64,000 nt of DNA from JADJWR01 sp964610575 (GCA_964610575.1 CAZSYX010000004.1:25475-89474), one strand, 5' to 3'; numbered from the stretch's first letter, positions 8,286-19,391 are shown. The notes: generated from the sequence alone by a model not told the origin. Made by a program: numbers and translations.

Positions 8286-8321
8286 ACTGTGCTGCCGGCA
8301 GGCAGCACAGTTGCGGTTTTT
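8286..8321 (+). terminator. probable rho-independent terminator
   Basis: An 11-bp stem (8286-8296 with 8301-8311, loop GGCA) is followed by TTGCGGTTTTT. It lies between the repeat-protein gene (plus strand) and the end of the glutamate dehydrogenase gene (minus strand). The T-run is on the plus-strand side, so it should end transcription of the repeat-protein gene. Confidence 0.65.
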
Positions 8322-8376
8322 GCGTTCGCGCCTGTTGCCTCGTCGCCGGCTGACAGCCGGGTCGCGGTTCGTCTCC

Positions 8377-11300
8377 TCAAGCGAGGTTGCGCAGTTCGCG
8401 CAACGCCACCGAGGCGGTTGCCAGGTCCATGCTGCGTACCTGCGCCAGTTCGTCGATCAGCCGCCGCGCGCGAGCCAGCGCGTGCGCGTTCGCCTTCTCC
8501 CAGGCAGCCACTGCGGCCTTGGCATCGACTCCGCCATGCAGCCGCACCGCCTGTGCGGCGAACTCGCGTTGCAGGTCGGCGAGGTCGTCGCCCAGCGCGG
8601 CCTTCGCTCGCGCCTGCCAGTAGCCGTCGGCGTGCAGCTGCACGATCTGGGCCCGTAGCCGGTCCAGCCCGAGCGCGTCGCCGAGCGCGAAATAGGCACC
8701 GGCGACCTCGTCGAGGTTGCGCTGCGCCTGTTCGGCGATCTCCGCCACGTCCAGCGCGGCAAACTGCGCCTCTGCCGAAGCCACCCGTGCAGCGAGTTCG
8801 GCCGGCACGCCTGCATCGAGCCAGCGCTCATGCTGCTGATGCCGCTGTCGGGGTTTGCCTGGCTCGGCGGCGATAAAGGCAAGCAGTCGCGCGGCGGCGG
8901 GCCGCAGGCGGGCAATAGTGTCGGCCATCGGATCAGTGAGCCGGCGGGAGCGCAGGAACCAGATCGTCGCGCGCTCGGTCAGCCGGGCCAGTTCGATCAG
9001 CATCTCGGCCTGCAGCTCGTCGGGCACCTTGCAGTCGAGCGCCTCGATCGCAGCCCTCGCCTCGCCGTTGGCGAAGCTCTCGCGCGCCAGCAGGTAGGCG
9101 CGCACCACCTGCGCCGGCGGCGCGCCGGTGTTCTCCGACAGGCGATGCACGAAGGTCGCGCCGACCCGGTTGACCATGCTGTTCAGAACGTAGGTGGCGA
9201 CGATCTCACGCCTGAGCGGGTGGCGATCCATGTAGGACGCATAGCGTTCGCGCAGCTGCGTCGGGAAATAGCGGTGCAGCGCATCGGCGACGAACGGGTC
9301 CTCGGGCAGGTCGGAGGCGAGGAGTTCGTCGAACAGCCATAGCTTCGAGTAGGCGAGCAGCACCGCGCTCTCCGGCGCGGTCAGCCCGATCGCCTGTTCG
9401 CGTCGCTCGTCGATCGTCGCGTCGTCGGGCAGGAACTCCAGCGCGCGGTTAAGCCGTCCCGCCTTCTCGAGGAAACGCATGAAGCGCGCCTGCTGCTCGA
9501 GCAGCGGCCTCGCCAGCCGCTTGCTTAGCGACAGCGCCTGCGTCTGGTAGTAGTTGTCGCGCAGCACCAGCGTGGCGACCTCGTCGGTCATCTCGGCGAG
9601 GATCTTGTTGCGCTGCTTCTCGGTCAGCTCGCCCTCGGCGATCACCAGGCCGAGCAGGATCTTGATGTTGACCTCGTGGTCCGAGGTGTCGACGCCGGCC
9701 GAGTTGTCGATCGCGTCGGTGAAGATGCGGCCGCCGATGCCGCCGCAGCCCTGCAGTGCGTACTCGATGCGGCCAAGCTGGGTGCAGCCGAGGTTGCCGC
9801 CCTCCGCCACCACCTTGCAGCGCAGCTGCCGGCCGTTGACGCGGATGGCGTCGTTGGCGCGGTCGCCGACGTCGGCGTTCGTTTCCGTCAAGCTCTTCAC
9901 GTAGGTGCCGATGCCGCCGTTGTAGAGCAGATCCACCGGCGCCTTCAGGATGGCGTTGATGAGCTCGTTCGGCGGCATCGACTCGGCCTCGATGCCCAGC
10001 CGCGCCGCCGCCTGCGGCGAGATCGGCACCGACTTCGCCGACCGTGGCCAGACGCCGCCGCCTTCGGATATCAGCGCCGCGTCGCAGTCGGCCCAGGAAG
10101 AGCGCGGCAGCTCGAACAGCCGCTTGCGCTCGTCCCAGCTACTCGCCGCATCGGGGTTCGGGTCGATGAAGATGTGCCGGTGGTCGAACGCGGCGAGCAG
10201 GCGGATGTGCTTCGACAGCAGCATGCCGTTGCCGAATACGTCGCCCGACATGTCGCCGATGCCGACGCAGGTGAACTCGGTCGTCTGCGTGTCGACGCCC
10301 ATTTCGCGGAAGTGCCGCTTGACGCTTTCCCAGGCGCCGCGCGCGGTGATGCCCATGCCCTTGTGGTCGTAGCCGGCGCTGCCGCCGGAGGCGAAGGCGT
10401 CGCCGAGCCAGTGGCCGTACTCGGCGCTGATCGCGTTGGCGTAATCGGAGAACGACGCCGTGCCCTTGTCGGCGGCGACCACCAGGTACGGGTCGTCGGC
10501 GTCGTGCCGCACCGTCTGCGGCGGCGGCACCACGCGCCCCGTCACCAGGTTGTCGGTCAGGTCGAGCAGCCCGCGCAGGTAGTCCTGGTAGCAGGCCACG
10601 CCTTCCTTCAGATACGCCTCGCGGTCGGTCGCGGGCGGCGCCTTCTTCAGCACGAAGCCGCCCTTGGAGCCGACCGGCACGATCACCGTGTTCTTGACCA
10701 TCTGCGCCTTGACCAGGCCCAGCACCTCGGTGCGGAAGTCCTCGTGCCGGTCGGACCAGCGCAGCCCGCCGCGCGCCACTCGGCCTCCGCGCAGATGCAC
10801 GCCCTCGAACCGCGAGGAATAGACGAAGATCTCGAACATCGGCTTCGGTTCGGGCAGCCCCGGCACCTTGCTCGGGTCGAACTTGAACGACAGGAAGCCG
10901 CGTCGCTCGCCCTTGTCGCTGGTGCGCCAGAAGTTGGTGCGCGTGGTGGCCTGGATCAGCGCCAGGTATTGGCGCAGCACGCGGTCCTCGTTCAGGTTCT
11001 CGACGTCCTCGAGCGCCTGCACGATCTCCCTGGCCACCGCGTTGCAGTCGATCTCGCGTTCGGCTTCGGTGCGGTCGGCGGCCGGCTCGAAGCGGCGCCG
11101 GAAAAGCTGCGCCAGCAGCCGTGCCATGCGCGGATGGGCGTTGAAGGTGCCTTCGATGAACGCCGGCGTCAGCGCAAAGCCGATCTGGCGCAGGTACTTG
11201 GCGTAGGCGCGCAGCACCAGCACCTCGTCGGCGGCGAGTCCTGCGCGCAGCACCAGCCGGTTGAACTCGTCGTTCTCGATGTGGCCGTCGGCCACGCGCA

Positions 11301-13215
11301 GGAACGCCTCCTCGAACAGCGGCCTGACGGTGTCGACCTCGACTGCGTCGGTCGACAGCGCCAGCAGCTCGAAGTCGTGCACCCACACCGGCCCGCCGTC
11401 GGCCGGCTGCAGCTTCGCCGGGTGCTCGGTCAGCACGCGCACGCCCATGCGCTCGAGCATCGGCAGGCTGTCGGACAACTCGACCGGCCCGCCGGCACGA
11501 TAAATCTTGAAGCCGAGCGAGCCGGCGGGCGCGCCGAGCGGCCGGTACAGCTTCACGTCGGTGCGGCCGTCGGCCAGCGCCTCGAGCTTGCGGATGTCGG
11601 CCACCGCGGCGCGCGGCGCAGTTCGCTCGCGATAGGCGCTCGGGAACGCGCGCTGCCAGCGCTTGAAGAGCTGCGTGCCGACGGCCTCGCCCTCGGAGTC
11701 AATCAGCGCCGCCGCCATGTCGTCTTCCCAACGGCGGGCGGCGGCGGCGAGCGCCTCCTCGAGTTCGCGCCGGTCGACCGCCGGCACCTGGCCGGGCGTG
11801 GTGCGCACGGTGAACAGGATGCGGGCCAGGATGTCGTCGGTCAGCAGCACGTCGAACTCGTTGCTGGTGCCGGCGAACGCGTTCATCAGGATGTCCTGGA
11901 ACTTGAGCCGCAGGTCGGTGCCGTAGTTCTCGCGCGGCACGTAGATCAGGCAGGTGACGAAGCGTTCGAACGGATCGCGGCGGATGAACAGCCGCAGCCG
12001 CTGCCGCTCGCCGAGCCGCAGGATGCCGATCGCGGTGTCGTACAGATCGTCGTCGCCGATCTGGAACAGCTCGTCGCGCGGATAGGACTCGAGGATCTGC
12101 ACCAGCGCCTTGCCGAGATGGCTGTCCGGCGCCAGCCCGGCGCGGGTGATCACTGCCGCCACCTTGCCGCGCAGCAGCGGAATGTCGATCACCCGCGCGC
12201 TGTACGCCGTCGAGGTCAGCAGGCCGAGGAAGCGGTGCTCGCCGTTCACCTTGCCGTCGGGCGAAAAGCGCTTGATGCCGATGTAGTCGACGTAGCCGGG
12301 CCGGTGCACGGTGGCCCGCGCGTTGGCCTTGGTCAGGATTACCAGCGGAGTAGGCGAATGCGCCATCGCCCGTGCCTGCTTCGGCAGGGCGGCGAAGCTG
12401 CCGGAGATCTTCTCCTCGCCGCTTTCGCGTAGCACGCCCAGGCCGCTGCCGGTCACCAGCCGCAGCGCGTCCTCGCCGTCCTCGACCACCAGGTCGTGGC
12501 GGCGATAGCCGAGCAGCAGGAAGTTGCCGGCCGCCAGCCACTCGACGAAGGCCCGGCTCTCTGCCAGTTCGCCCTGCGCCGCTTCGGGCACCTGCCTGTC
12601 CAGCTCGCTGACCACATCGATCAGGCGGGCCAGCATCTTCTTCCAGTCGGCGGTGACCGCTCGCACGTCGGCGAGCACACGCTCGATGCCGGCGGCCAGC
12701 CGGGCCCGGCTTTCGTCGTCCACCAGGCGGTCAACCTCGATGTGCATCCACGATTCGCGTGCTGCCAGCGGCTTCTCGCTGCGCGGCCACAGCCCAACCA
12801 ATGTGCCGGCGGCGTCGCGCTCGACCGCGTACACCGGGTGCACGCGCATGTGCAGCGTCAGCCCCTGCCGGTTCGCCTCCATCGTCGCCGAGTCGACCAG
12901 GAACGGCATGTCGTCGTTGATCACTTCGATCACCGTGTGCCGCACGGCCCAGCCGTGTTCAGCCGCGCTGGGGCTGAACACACGCACGCGCGGCGTGCCC
13001 GGGACGCGCACGCGGCCGAGTTCCCAGTTCGACAGCGCCGCACCGGCCAGATCGTCGGCGCTGCGAAGCAGCAGGTCCTCCGGGTCGATCTGCCGGTAGT
13101 ACTCGCGGATGAAGACCTCGATCAGCGCGCGCTCGCCGGCGGCGACCTTCTGCTGCGCGTGTTCGACCGCCTCGGCGAGCCGCTCCTCGTACGCTGAGCT
13201 GGCCGGCTTGTTCAT
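8377..13215 (-). CDS. gdhB: NAD-specific glutamate dehydrogenase, large (180-kDa) type
   Basis: Oxidative deamination of glutamate to 2-oxoglutarate with NAD+. At 1612 residues it has the length of the large proteobacterial class. Order: about 700 residues of N-terminal regulatory ACT-like regions (motif ELLALSTDAVEVDTVRPLFEEAF), then the catalytic core with RGGGVARGGLRWSDR-like sequence (RGGRVARGGLRWSDRHEDFR), the substrate lysine region MVKNTVIVPVGSKGGFV, and the nucleotide-binding part VGIGDMSGDVFGNGMLLS, then a long helical C-terminal domain. The start at 13215 was chosen for the GAGGAGGGGA ribosome site; the open frame extends 22 codons further but without one. It is divergent from the exonuclease gene across 76 bp. 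Confidence 0.93.
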   Translation of the reverse strand: MNKPASSAYEERLAEAVEHAQQKVAAGERALIEVFIREYYRQIDPEDLLLRSADDLAGAALSNWELGRVRVPGTPRVRVFSPSAAEHGWAVRHTVIEVINDDMPFLVDSATMEANRQGLTLHMRVHPVYAVERDAAGTLVGLWPRSEKPLAARESWMHIEVDRLVDDESRARLAAGIERVLADVRAVTADWKKMLARLIDVVSELDRQVPEAAQGELAESRAFVEWLAAGNFLLLGYRRHDLVVEDGEDALRLVTGSGLGVLRESGEEKISGSFAALPKQARAMAHSPTPLVILTKANARATVHRPGYVDYIGIKRFSPDGKVNGEHRFLGLLTSTAYSARVIDIPLLRGKVAAVITRAGLAPDSHLGKALVQILESYPRDELFQIGDDDLYDTAIGILRLGERQRLRLFIRRDPFERFVTCLIYVPRENYGTDLRLKFQDILMNAFAGTSNEFDVLLTDDILARILFTVRTTPGQVPAVDRRELEEALAAAARRWEDDMAAALIDSEGEAVGTQLFKRWQRAFPSAYRERTAPRAAVADIRKLEALADGRTDVKLYRPLGAPAGSLGFKIYRAGGPVELSDSLPMLERMGVRVLTEHPAKLQPADGGPVWVHDFELLALSTDAVEVDTVRPLFEEAFLRVADGHIENDEFNRLVLRAGLAADEVLVLRAYAKYLRQIGFALTPAFIEGTFNAHPRMARLLAQLFRRRFEPAADRTEAEREIDCNAVAREIVQALEDVENLNEDRVLRQYLALIQATTRTNFWRTSDKGERRGFLSFKFDPSKVPGLPEPKPMFEIFVYSSRFEGVHLRGGRVARGGLRWSDRHEDFRTEVLGLVKAQMVKNTVIVPVGSKGGFVLKKAPPATDREAYLKEGVACYQDYLRGLLDLTDNLVTGRVVPPPQTVRHDADDPYLVVAADKGTASFSDYANAISAEYGHWLGDAFASGGSAGYDHKGMGITARGAWESVKRHFREMGVDTQTTEFTCVGIGDMSGDVFGNGMLLSKHIRLLAAFDHRHIFIDPNPDAASSWDERKRLFELPRSSWADCDAALISEGGGVWPRSAKSVPISPQAAARLGIEAESMPPNELINAILKAPVDLLYNGGIGTYVKSLTETNADVGDRANDAIRVNGRQLRCKVVAEGGNLGCTQLGRIEYALQGCGGIGGRIFTDAIDNSAGVDTSDHEVNIKILLGLVIAEGELTEKQRNKILAEMTDEVATLVLRDNYYQTQALSLSKRLARPLLEQQARFMRFLEKAGRLNRALEFLPDDATIDERREQAIGLTAPESAVLLAYSKLWLFDELLASDLPEDPFVADALHRYFPTQLRERYASYMDRHPLRREIVATYVLNSMVNRVGATFVHRLSENTGAPPAQVVRAYLLARESFANGEARAAIEALDCKVPDELQAEMLIELARLTERATIWFLRSRRLTDPMADTIARLRPAAARLLAFIAAEPGKPRQRHQQHERWLDAGVPAELAARVASAEAQFAALDVAEIAEQAQRNLDEVAGAYFALGDALGLDRLRAQIVQLHADGYWQARAKAALGDDLADLQREFAAQAVRLHGGVDAKAAVAAWEKANAHALARARRLIDELAQVRSMDLATASVALRELRNLA

Positions 13216-13291
13216 CGGCGTCCCCTCCTCATTCGAATCCGCAAAGTATGCACCGCGAAGGGCCATTGCCCATGACATCACTCATCTGGCG

Positions 13292-14731
13292 ATGACTAAA
13301 CTCGCCCGCATGTTCGGGGCCTTCGCTGACCGGCGCTGGGTGTTCGTGGACGTCGAGACGACGGGCTCGTCGCCTGCCCGCGAGCGCGTGACCGAGGTGG
13401 GCGTGGTTACGGTGGAGACCGACGGCGACGCGCAGCGGATCACCGAGTGGTCGTCGCTGGTCAACCCCGGCGTGCCGATCCCGCCCGAGATCCAGTGGCT
13501 GACTGGCATCACCAACGAGATGGTGCGCGATGCGCCGCGCTTCGCCGAGCTGGCCGATGCGCTGTATGACCGGCTGGCCGACGCCATCTTCGTCGCCCAC
13601 AACGCCCGCTTCGACTACGGCTTCCTGAAGGCGGAATTCGCCCGCGCCGGCTACGACTGGCGCTGCGCCACGCTGTGCACGGTGCGGCTGTCGAGGCACC
13701 TGTACCCGGACCGCGGCCCGCACTCGCTCGATGCGATCGTCCAGCGCTTCGGGCTGGACGGCGAGCAGCGCCACCGAGCGCTCGGCGACGCGCGCGTGCT
13801 GTGGCGATTGATCCGGTGCCTGCGCCACCGCCACGGCGACGCCGAGCTCGAGGCGGCGGTCGACCGCCTGCTGGCGCGGCCGAGCACGCCGCCGGCGCTG
13901 CCGCCGGGCGAGCTGGACGAGATCCCGCACGCGCCGGGCGTGTACGTGTTCTATGGCGCCAATGCGCACCCGATCTACATCGGCAAGAGCGTCGACCTGA
14001 AGACGCGGGTGCTTAACCACTTCTCCAACGATCATGCTTCCGGCGCCGACCTGCGGCTGTCGCAGGAAGTGCAGCGCATCGAGTGGGAGCAGACGGCGGG
14101 CGAGACCGGCGCGCTGCTGCGCGAGGCGGAACTCGTCAAGACGCGGCTGCCGGCGCACAACATCGCCCTTCGGCGCAAGCGCAACCAGGTGTTCATCACG
14201 TTGGACGCCGAGGCGCGGCCGCGCTTCGTGCCGGCCGCGGCAGTGCCGCTCGAGCGGCTGCACGAGCACTACGGGCCGTTCTCCTCGAGGCCCGGTGCGC
14301 GGCGCTTCCTGCAGGAACTCGCCGCCGAGCACGGCCTTTGCCTGAAGACGATGAAGCTCGAGGCCCGCGCGCGTGCCGCGGCCGACGCGGCATGCTTCAA
14401 CCATCAGATCAGGCGTTGCCTCGGCGCCTGTGTCGGCGCCGAGCCGCTCGACGCGCACGCCGCGCGGCTGCGCGAACTGCTCGAGGCGCGCCGCGTGCCG
14501 CCCTGGTCGTATTCGGGTGCGGTGGCGCTGATCGAGCGCGACGCTGCTGGCACGCGCGAGGACCTGCACGTGTTCGACCGCTGGTGCTGGCTGGGCACGG
14601 TTCGTACCCACGAGGCGGCCGAACGGCTGGCTGCCACGGCGCCGCGCGTGTTCGACGCCGACGTGTACCGGATCGCGCACAAGGCGCTGCCTTCGGCCAA
14701 CGCGCTGGCGGTGGTCGAACTGACTGGCTGA
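13292..14731 (+). CDS. DnaQ-like 3'-5' exonuclease fused to a UvrC/Cho-type GIY-YIG nuclease
   Basis: A 479-residue two-domain nuclease. Residues about 10-175 are a DEDDh exonuclease: FVDVETTG (motif I), AHNARFDYGFL (II) and HRALGDARVLW (III with the catalytic His). Residues about 200-290 are a GIY-YIG domain with GVYVFYGANAHPIYIGKS and the conserved GETGALLREAELVKTRLPAHN. The C-terminal part follows Cho/UvrC-like sequence including a cysteine-bearing CFNHQIRRCLGAC segment. Such fusions occur in many bacteria and are probably DNA-repair nucleases acting on damaged strands; the exact role is not known. Alternative start: ATG 13310. No strong ribosome site precedes either. Confidence 0.85.
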   Translation: MTKLARMFGAFADRRWVFVDVETTGSSPARERVTEVGVVTVETDGDAQRITEWSSLVNPGVPIPPEIQWLTGITNEMVRDAPRFAELADALYDRLADAIFVAHNARFDYGFLKAEFARAGYDWRCATLCTVRLSRHLYPDRGPHSLDAIVQRFGLDGEQRHRALGDARVLWRLIRCLRHRHGDAELEAAVDRLLARPSTPPALPPGELDEIPHAPGVYVFYGANAHPIYIGKSVDLKTRVLNHFSNDHASGADLRLSQEVQRIEWEQTAGETGALLREAELVKTRLPAHNIALRRKRNQVFITLDAEARPRFVPAAAVPLERLHEHYGPFSSRPGARRFLQELAAEHGLCLKTMKLEARARAAADAACFNHQIRRCLGACVGAEPLDAHAARLRELLEARRVPPWSYSGAVALIERDAAGTREDLHVFDRWCWLGTVRTHEAAERLAATAPRVFDADVYRIAHKALPSANALAVVELTG

Positions 14732-14758
14732 CGCGCGGACGCCTGGCAGCCGCGCGAC

Positions 14759-15457
14759 TCAGACCACTGCGCCGAACAGCTTGCCGACGAGCGCAGTCAG
14801 CACCATCGCGAGCGCACCCCAGAACGCCACGCGCAGCGCTGCCCGGCCAACCGGCGCACCGCCCGTCACCGCGCCGATTGCGCCGAGGCCGACCAGAAGG
14901 GCGAGCGATGTGGCAGTGACGACCGGCACGGCCTTCGCCGCTGGCGAAACGAGCGCGGTGGCCAGCGGCAACGCGGCGCCGACGGCGAACGTTGCCGCCG
15001 AGGTGAGCGCAGCCTGCACCGGGCGCGCCGAAAGCGTCGACGAGATGCCGAGCTCGTCGCGTGCATGCGCGCCCAGCGCGTCATGCGCGCTCAGTTGCCG
15101 CGCGACCTCGCCGGCAAGCTCGGGTGTGAGCCCGCGCGCCACGTAGATGGACGCAAGTTCACGCAGCTCCAACTCGGGCTCGGCAGCGAGTTCGGCCCGC
15201 TCGCGGGCGAGGTCGGCGCGCTCGGTGTCCGACTGCGAACTGACCGACACGTATTCGCCCGCCGCCATCGACATCGCGCCGGCGACGAGCCCCGCGACAC
15301 CGGCAACGAGCAGCTCGCTGCGACTGCCGCCGGCCGCGGCCACGCCGACCAGCAGGCTTGCGGTCGACACAACGCCGTCGTTGGCGCCGAGCACCGCTGC
15401 GCGCAGCCAGCCGATGCGTTCGGTGCGGTGCAGCTCGGGATGGGTGGTGCGCGGCAT
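14759..15457 (-). CDS. VIT/CCC1-family metal transporter
   Basis: A 232-residue membrane protein with about five transmembrane helices in VIT1/CCC1/nodulin-like arrangement: N-terminal LRAAVLGANDGVVSTASLLVG, then MSMAAGEYVSVSSQSDTERADL, a charged cytoplasmic insert with many Glu, and three C-terminal helices. The family moves Fe2+ or Mn2+ out of the cytoplasm (yeast and plant members load vacuoles); the Glu-rich insert is the metal-collecting region. It converges with the exonuclease gene (27-bp spacer) and is divergent from the decarboxylase operon. Metal specificity cannot be read here. Confidence 0.88.
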   Translation of the reverse strand: MPRTTHPELHRTERIGWLRAAVLGANDGVVSTASLLVGVAAAGGSRSELLVAGVAGLVAGAMSMAAGEYVSVSSQSDTERADLARERAELAAEPELELRELASIYVARGLTPELAGEVARQLSAHDALGAHARDELGISSTLSARPVQAALTSAATFAVGAALPLATALVSPAAKAVPVVTATSLALLVGLGAIGAVTGGAPVGRAALRVAFWGALAMVLTALVGKLFGAVV

Positions 15458-15519
15458 GATCTCGTTTGGCTCAAATCGTTCGCCGCGGGCGCCGCGGCAG
15501 GCGCGTTGACTGACTGACC

Positions 15520-15540
15520 GACCACGTACACGACGTGGTC
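15520..15540. promoter_or_regulatory. 8-5-8 dyad, possible operator
   Basis: GACCACGT (15520-15527) and ACGTGGTC (15533-15540) form a perfect inverted repeat with a 5-bp centre. It lies in the 261-bp region between the divergent VIT transporter and decarboxylase operon. No regulator gene is adjacent. A TATACT box (15684-15689) upstream of the decarboxylase genes is a possible -10 element, with only a poor -35. Confidence 0.4.
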
Positions 15541-15718
15541 AATGGTCCGGCTGTGTGTTTCGCGGCCCGATGGCGCGGCCAGTATTCGCCGCGGCCCTCG
15601 CGCTGGCCTGATCCAGATCATCCTTCGGCGTCGTCGGCGGCGTTTCCGGCCATCCTGCGCTTCGCCGCCGTGTGCCGTCTCCCTATACTGCCGCCGCACG
15701 GCGTCGGGGGAGGCACCG

Positions 15719-17275
<1,557 letters not shown>

Positions 17276-17308
17276 CGCGGGCCGCGCGCGGATCGCCGGA
17301 GCGCCACG

Positions 17309-17710
17309 ATGGAGAACCTCGGCTGGGGCCTGCAGATGACCGTGCTCGGCATGGGGCTGGTGTTCGCCCTGCTGGCGCTGCTCTGGGGCCTGCTGACGCT
17401 GGTCCTGAAGTTCGATCCGGCGCCCGCCGAGCCGGTCTCGCCGCAGGCGGCCACGCGCGAGGCGGAGCACATCGCGGCCAAGGCCGGCGCCGCGGTCGGC
17501 GCGCAGGTGCCCCTGGTGCCCACGGTCAACGGCATGGATGCCGATCTGGTGGCGGCGATCACGGTCGCGGTGCTCACGCACAAGGCGGTGCGGCGGGGCG
17601 AGGCGGCGCCGGCGATGCGCAGTTACTGGCCGGGCAGCCTGCTCTATGCCTCGCGCTGGGTGGCCAGCGGGCGGGCGCGACAGAACCGCAGCTGGCACAG
17701 GGGGCGATAG
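17309..17710 (+). CDS. mmdD: OadG/MmdD-type small membrane subunit of the decarboxylase
   Basis: A 133-residue protein with one N-terminal transmembrane helix (about residues 8-33, MTVLGMGLVFALLALLWGLL) followed by an Ala/Pro-rich linker and a C-terminal segment with YWPGSLLYASRW. This is the layout of the OadG (gamma) and MmdD (delta) subunits that hold the complex together at the membrane. It lies 33 bp after mmdA and 3 bp before the biotin carrier gene. Confidence 0.82.
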   Translation: MENLGWGLQMTVLGMGLVFALLALLWGLLTLVLKFDPAPAEPVSPQAATREAEHIAAKAGAAVGAQVPLVPTVNGMDADLVAAITVAVLTHKAVRRGEAAPAMRSYWPGSLLYASRWVASGRARQNRSWHRGR

Positions 17711-17713
17711 CCG

Positions 17714-18211
17714 ATGCGACGCTACACGCTGACGATTGGCGACCGCGAGTTCGTGGTCGATGTCGACGACCTGGCGGCCGACCGCTTCGCGGTGCAGGTC
17801 GGCGAGCAGTCGTACGAGGTGACGCTGGCCACCGACGAGGACCTGCCGATGGGAACGATTTCGCCGCAGATCGCGCCCGTGGCGACGCCCGCCGAGCGCG
17901 CGGCGGCCGGCAACGGCGTCGCGGCGCGAGCGCGGCCGACATCGTCGCCCGCTGCGGCGGCGCCGGCGCGGGCCGCGCCCGCCGGTGGAGCGGACATCCT
18001 CAAGGCGCCGATGCCGGGCGTGATCCTGGCGGTCAGCGTCGCCGCCGGCGTGCGGGTCGAGCGCGGCCAGGACCTCGCCGTGCTCGAGGCGATGAAGATG
18101 CAGAACACGATCCGCTCGCCGCGTGCGGGCATGGTGGCCGAGGTGTTCGTCGCCGCCGGGCAGAGCGTCGGCCACGGCGAGCCGATCCTTCGCTTCGAGG
18201 CGGGCAGCTGA
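17714..18211 (+). CDS. mmdC: biotin carrier subunit of the decarboxylase
   Basis: A 165-residue biotinyl protein that shuttles the carboxyl group from the carboxyltransferase to the membrane pump. An N-terminal beta-rich part (about 60 residues) is joined by an Ala/Pro linker to a biotinyl domain. The biotinylation motif EAMKMQN has its lysine at residue 128 (codon at 18095). The C-terminal half (ILKAPMPGVILAV... EPILRFE) is typical. Its stop codon overlaps the ATG of a 20-codon ORF. Confidence 0.9.
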   Translation: MRRYTLTIGDREFVVDVDDLAADRFAVQVGEQSYEVTLATDEDLPMGTISPQIAPVATPAERAAAGNGVAARARPTSSPAAAAPARAAPAGGADILKAPMPGVILAVSVAAGVRVERGQDLAVLEAMKMQNTIRSPRAGMVAEVFVAAGQSVGHGEPILRFEAGS

Positions 18212-18273
18212 TGAGCGCGCCGGGCCTGTCCAAGCGCGAATCCTTCGAGCGCAGCGAGAAGGCGGCCTCATGA
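18211..18273 (+). CDS. 20-codon ORF linking mmdC and mmdB
   Basis: ATG 18211 overlaps the mmdC stop (TGATG) and its TGA overlaps the mmdB start (ATGA), so it would couple translation of the two. The peptide MSAPGLSKRESFERSEKAAS has no recognisable domain. It may be only a coupling device or a chance result of a short spacer. Confidence 0.3.
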   Translation: MSAPGLSKRESFERSEKAAS

Positions 18274-19391
18274 GCGGCGAGACTCTGGCGCTGCTGGCGC
18301 AGGGAATCCACGGCGTCACCGTGCCGTCGCTGGTGATGATCGCGGTGGCGCTGGCGCTGCTGTACCTGGGCATCAGCCGCAACTACGAGCCGCTGCTGCT
18401 GGTGCCGATCGGCGCCGGCTGCCTGCTCGCCAATCTGCCGCTGTCGCCGCTGGTGGGCGACGACGGCATGCTGCGCCAGCTCTACCAGATGGGTGTGGGC
18501 AACGAGCTGTTTCCGCTGCTCATCTTCATCGGCATCGGCGCGCTGACCGACTTCGGCCCGCTGCTGGAGAACCCGCGAATGGTGCTGCTCGGCGCGGCCG
18601 GGCAGTTCGGCATCTTCATGACACTGCTGGCCGCCCTCCTGCTCGGCTTCTCGCGCGAGGAGGCGGCCTCGATCGGCATCATCGGTGCCATCGACGGGCC
18701 GACGTCGATCTACGTCAGCGGCATCCTGGCGCCGCATCTGCTGGCGCCGATCACGGTGGCCGCCTACAGCTACATGTCGCTGGTGCCGATCATCCTGCCG
18801 CCGATCATGCGGCTGCTGACCACGCGCAAGGAGCGGCAGATCCGCATGCCGTACTCGAAGCGCAAGATCAGCCGGCGTACGCGGATCCTGTTCCCGATCG
18901 TGGTGACGATCGTTGTCGGCACGCTGGTTCCGTTCGCCACGCCGCTGATCGGCATGCTGATGCTCGGCAACCTGATGAAGGAGTCCGGCGTGGTCGAGCG
19001 GCTGACCAAGGCCTCCTCCGAGGAGATCGCCAACGTGGTGACGCTGTTCCTGGGGCTCGCGATCGGCTCGACGATGGTGGGAGCCGAGTTCCTCAAGGTC
19101 TCGACGCTGGCGATCCTGCTGCTCGGCATCGTCGCCTTCGCGCTCGATGCGGTGGCGGGCGTGCTGTTCGGCAAGCTGCTGAACGCCGCCAGCGGCGGCC
19201 GCTTCAACCCGCTGATCGGCGCCGCCGGCATCAGCGCCTTCCCGATGGCCGCGCGCGTCGTGCAGCGCGTGGCGCAGGAAGAGGACTTCGAGAATTTCGT
19301 GCTGATGCACGCGATGGGCGCCAATGCCGCCGGCCAGGTGGCGAGCGTCGTCGCCGGGGGCGTGCTGCTGGCGCTGATGGGCGCGGGCTGA
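18270..19391 (+). CDS. mmdB: sodium-pumping decarboxylase beta subunit (OadB/MmdB family)
   Basis: The polytopic subunit that decarboxylates carboxybiotin and exports Na+. At 373 residues with 9-10 hydrophobic helices it fits the family. Conserved regions are visible: FPLLIFIGIGALTDFGPLLENP, the IGAIDGPTSIY segment (family: DGPT with the essential Asp in the membrane), RRTRILFPIVVTIVVG and the C-terminal AAGISAFPMAARVVQ and HAMGANAAGQVASV. Together with mmdA, mmdD and mmdC it makes a full four-subunit pump able to conserve energy from decarboxylation of succinate-pathway intermediates. Confidence 0.92.
   Translation: MSGETLALLAQGIHGVTVPSLVMIAVALALLYLGISRNYEPLLLVPIGAGCLLANLPLSPLVGDDGMLRQLYQMGVGNELFPLLIFIGIGALTDFGPLLENPRMVLLGAAGQFGIFMTLLAALLLGFSREEAASIGIIGAIDGPTSIYVSGILAPHLLAPITVAAYSYMSLVPIILPPIMRLLTTRKERQIRMPYSKRKISRRTRILFPIVVTIVVGTLVPFATPLIGMLMLGNLMKESGVVERLTKASSEEIANVVTLFLGLAIGSTMVGAEFLKVSTLAILLLGIVAFALDAVAGVLFGKLLNAASGGRFNPLIGAAGISAFPMAARVVQRVAQEEDFENFVLMHAMGANAAGQVASVVAGGVLLALMGAG

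Noticed and set aside
9676..12432. Long open frame (918 codons) on the plus strand
   Set aside because: It is antisense to the glutamate dehydrogenase gene, has the Arg/Gly/Ala/His-rich composition of a GC-rich shadow frame and no homology.
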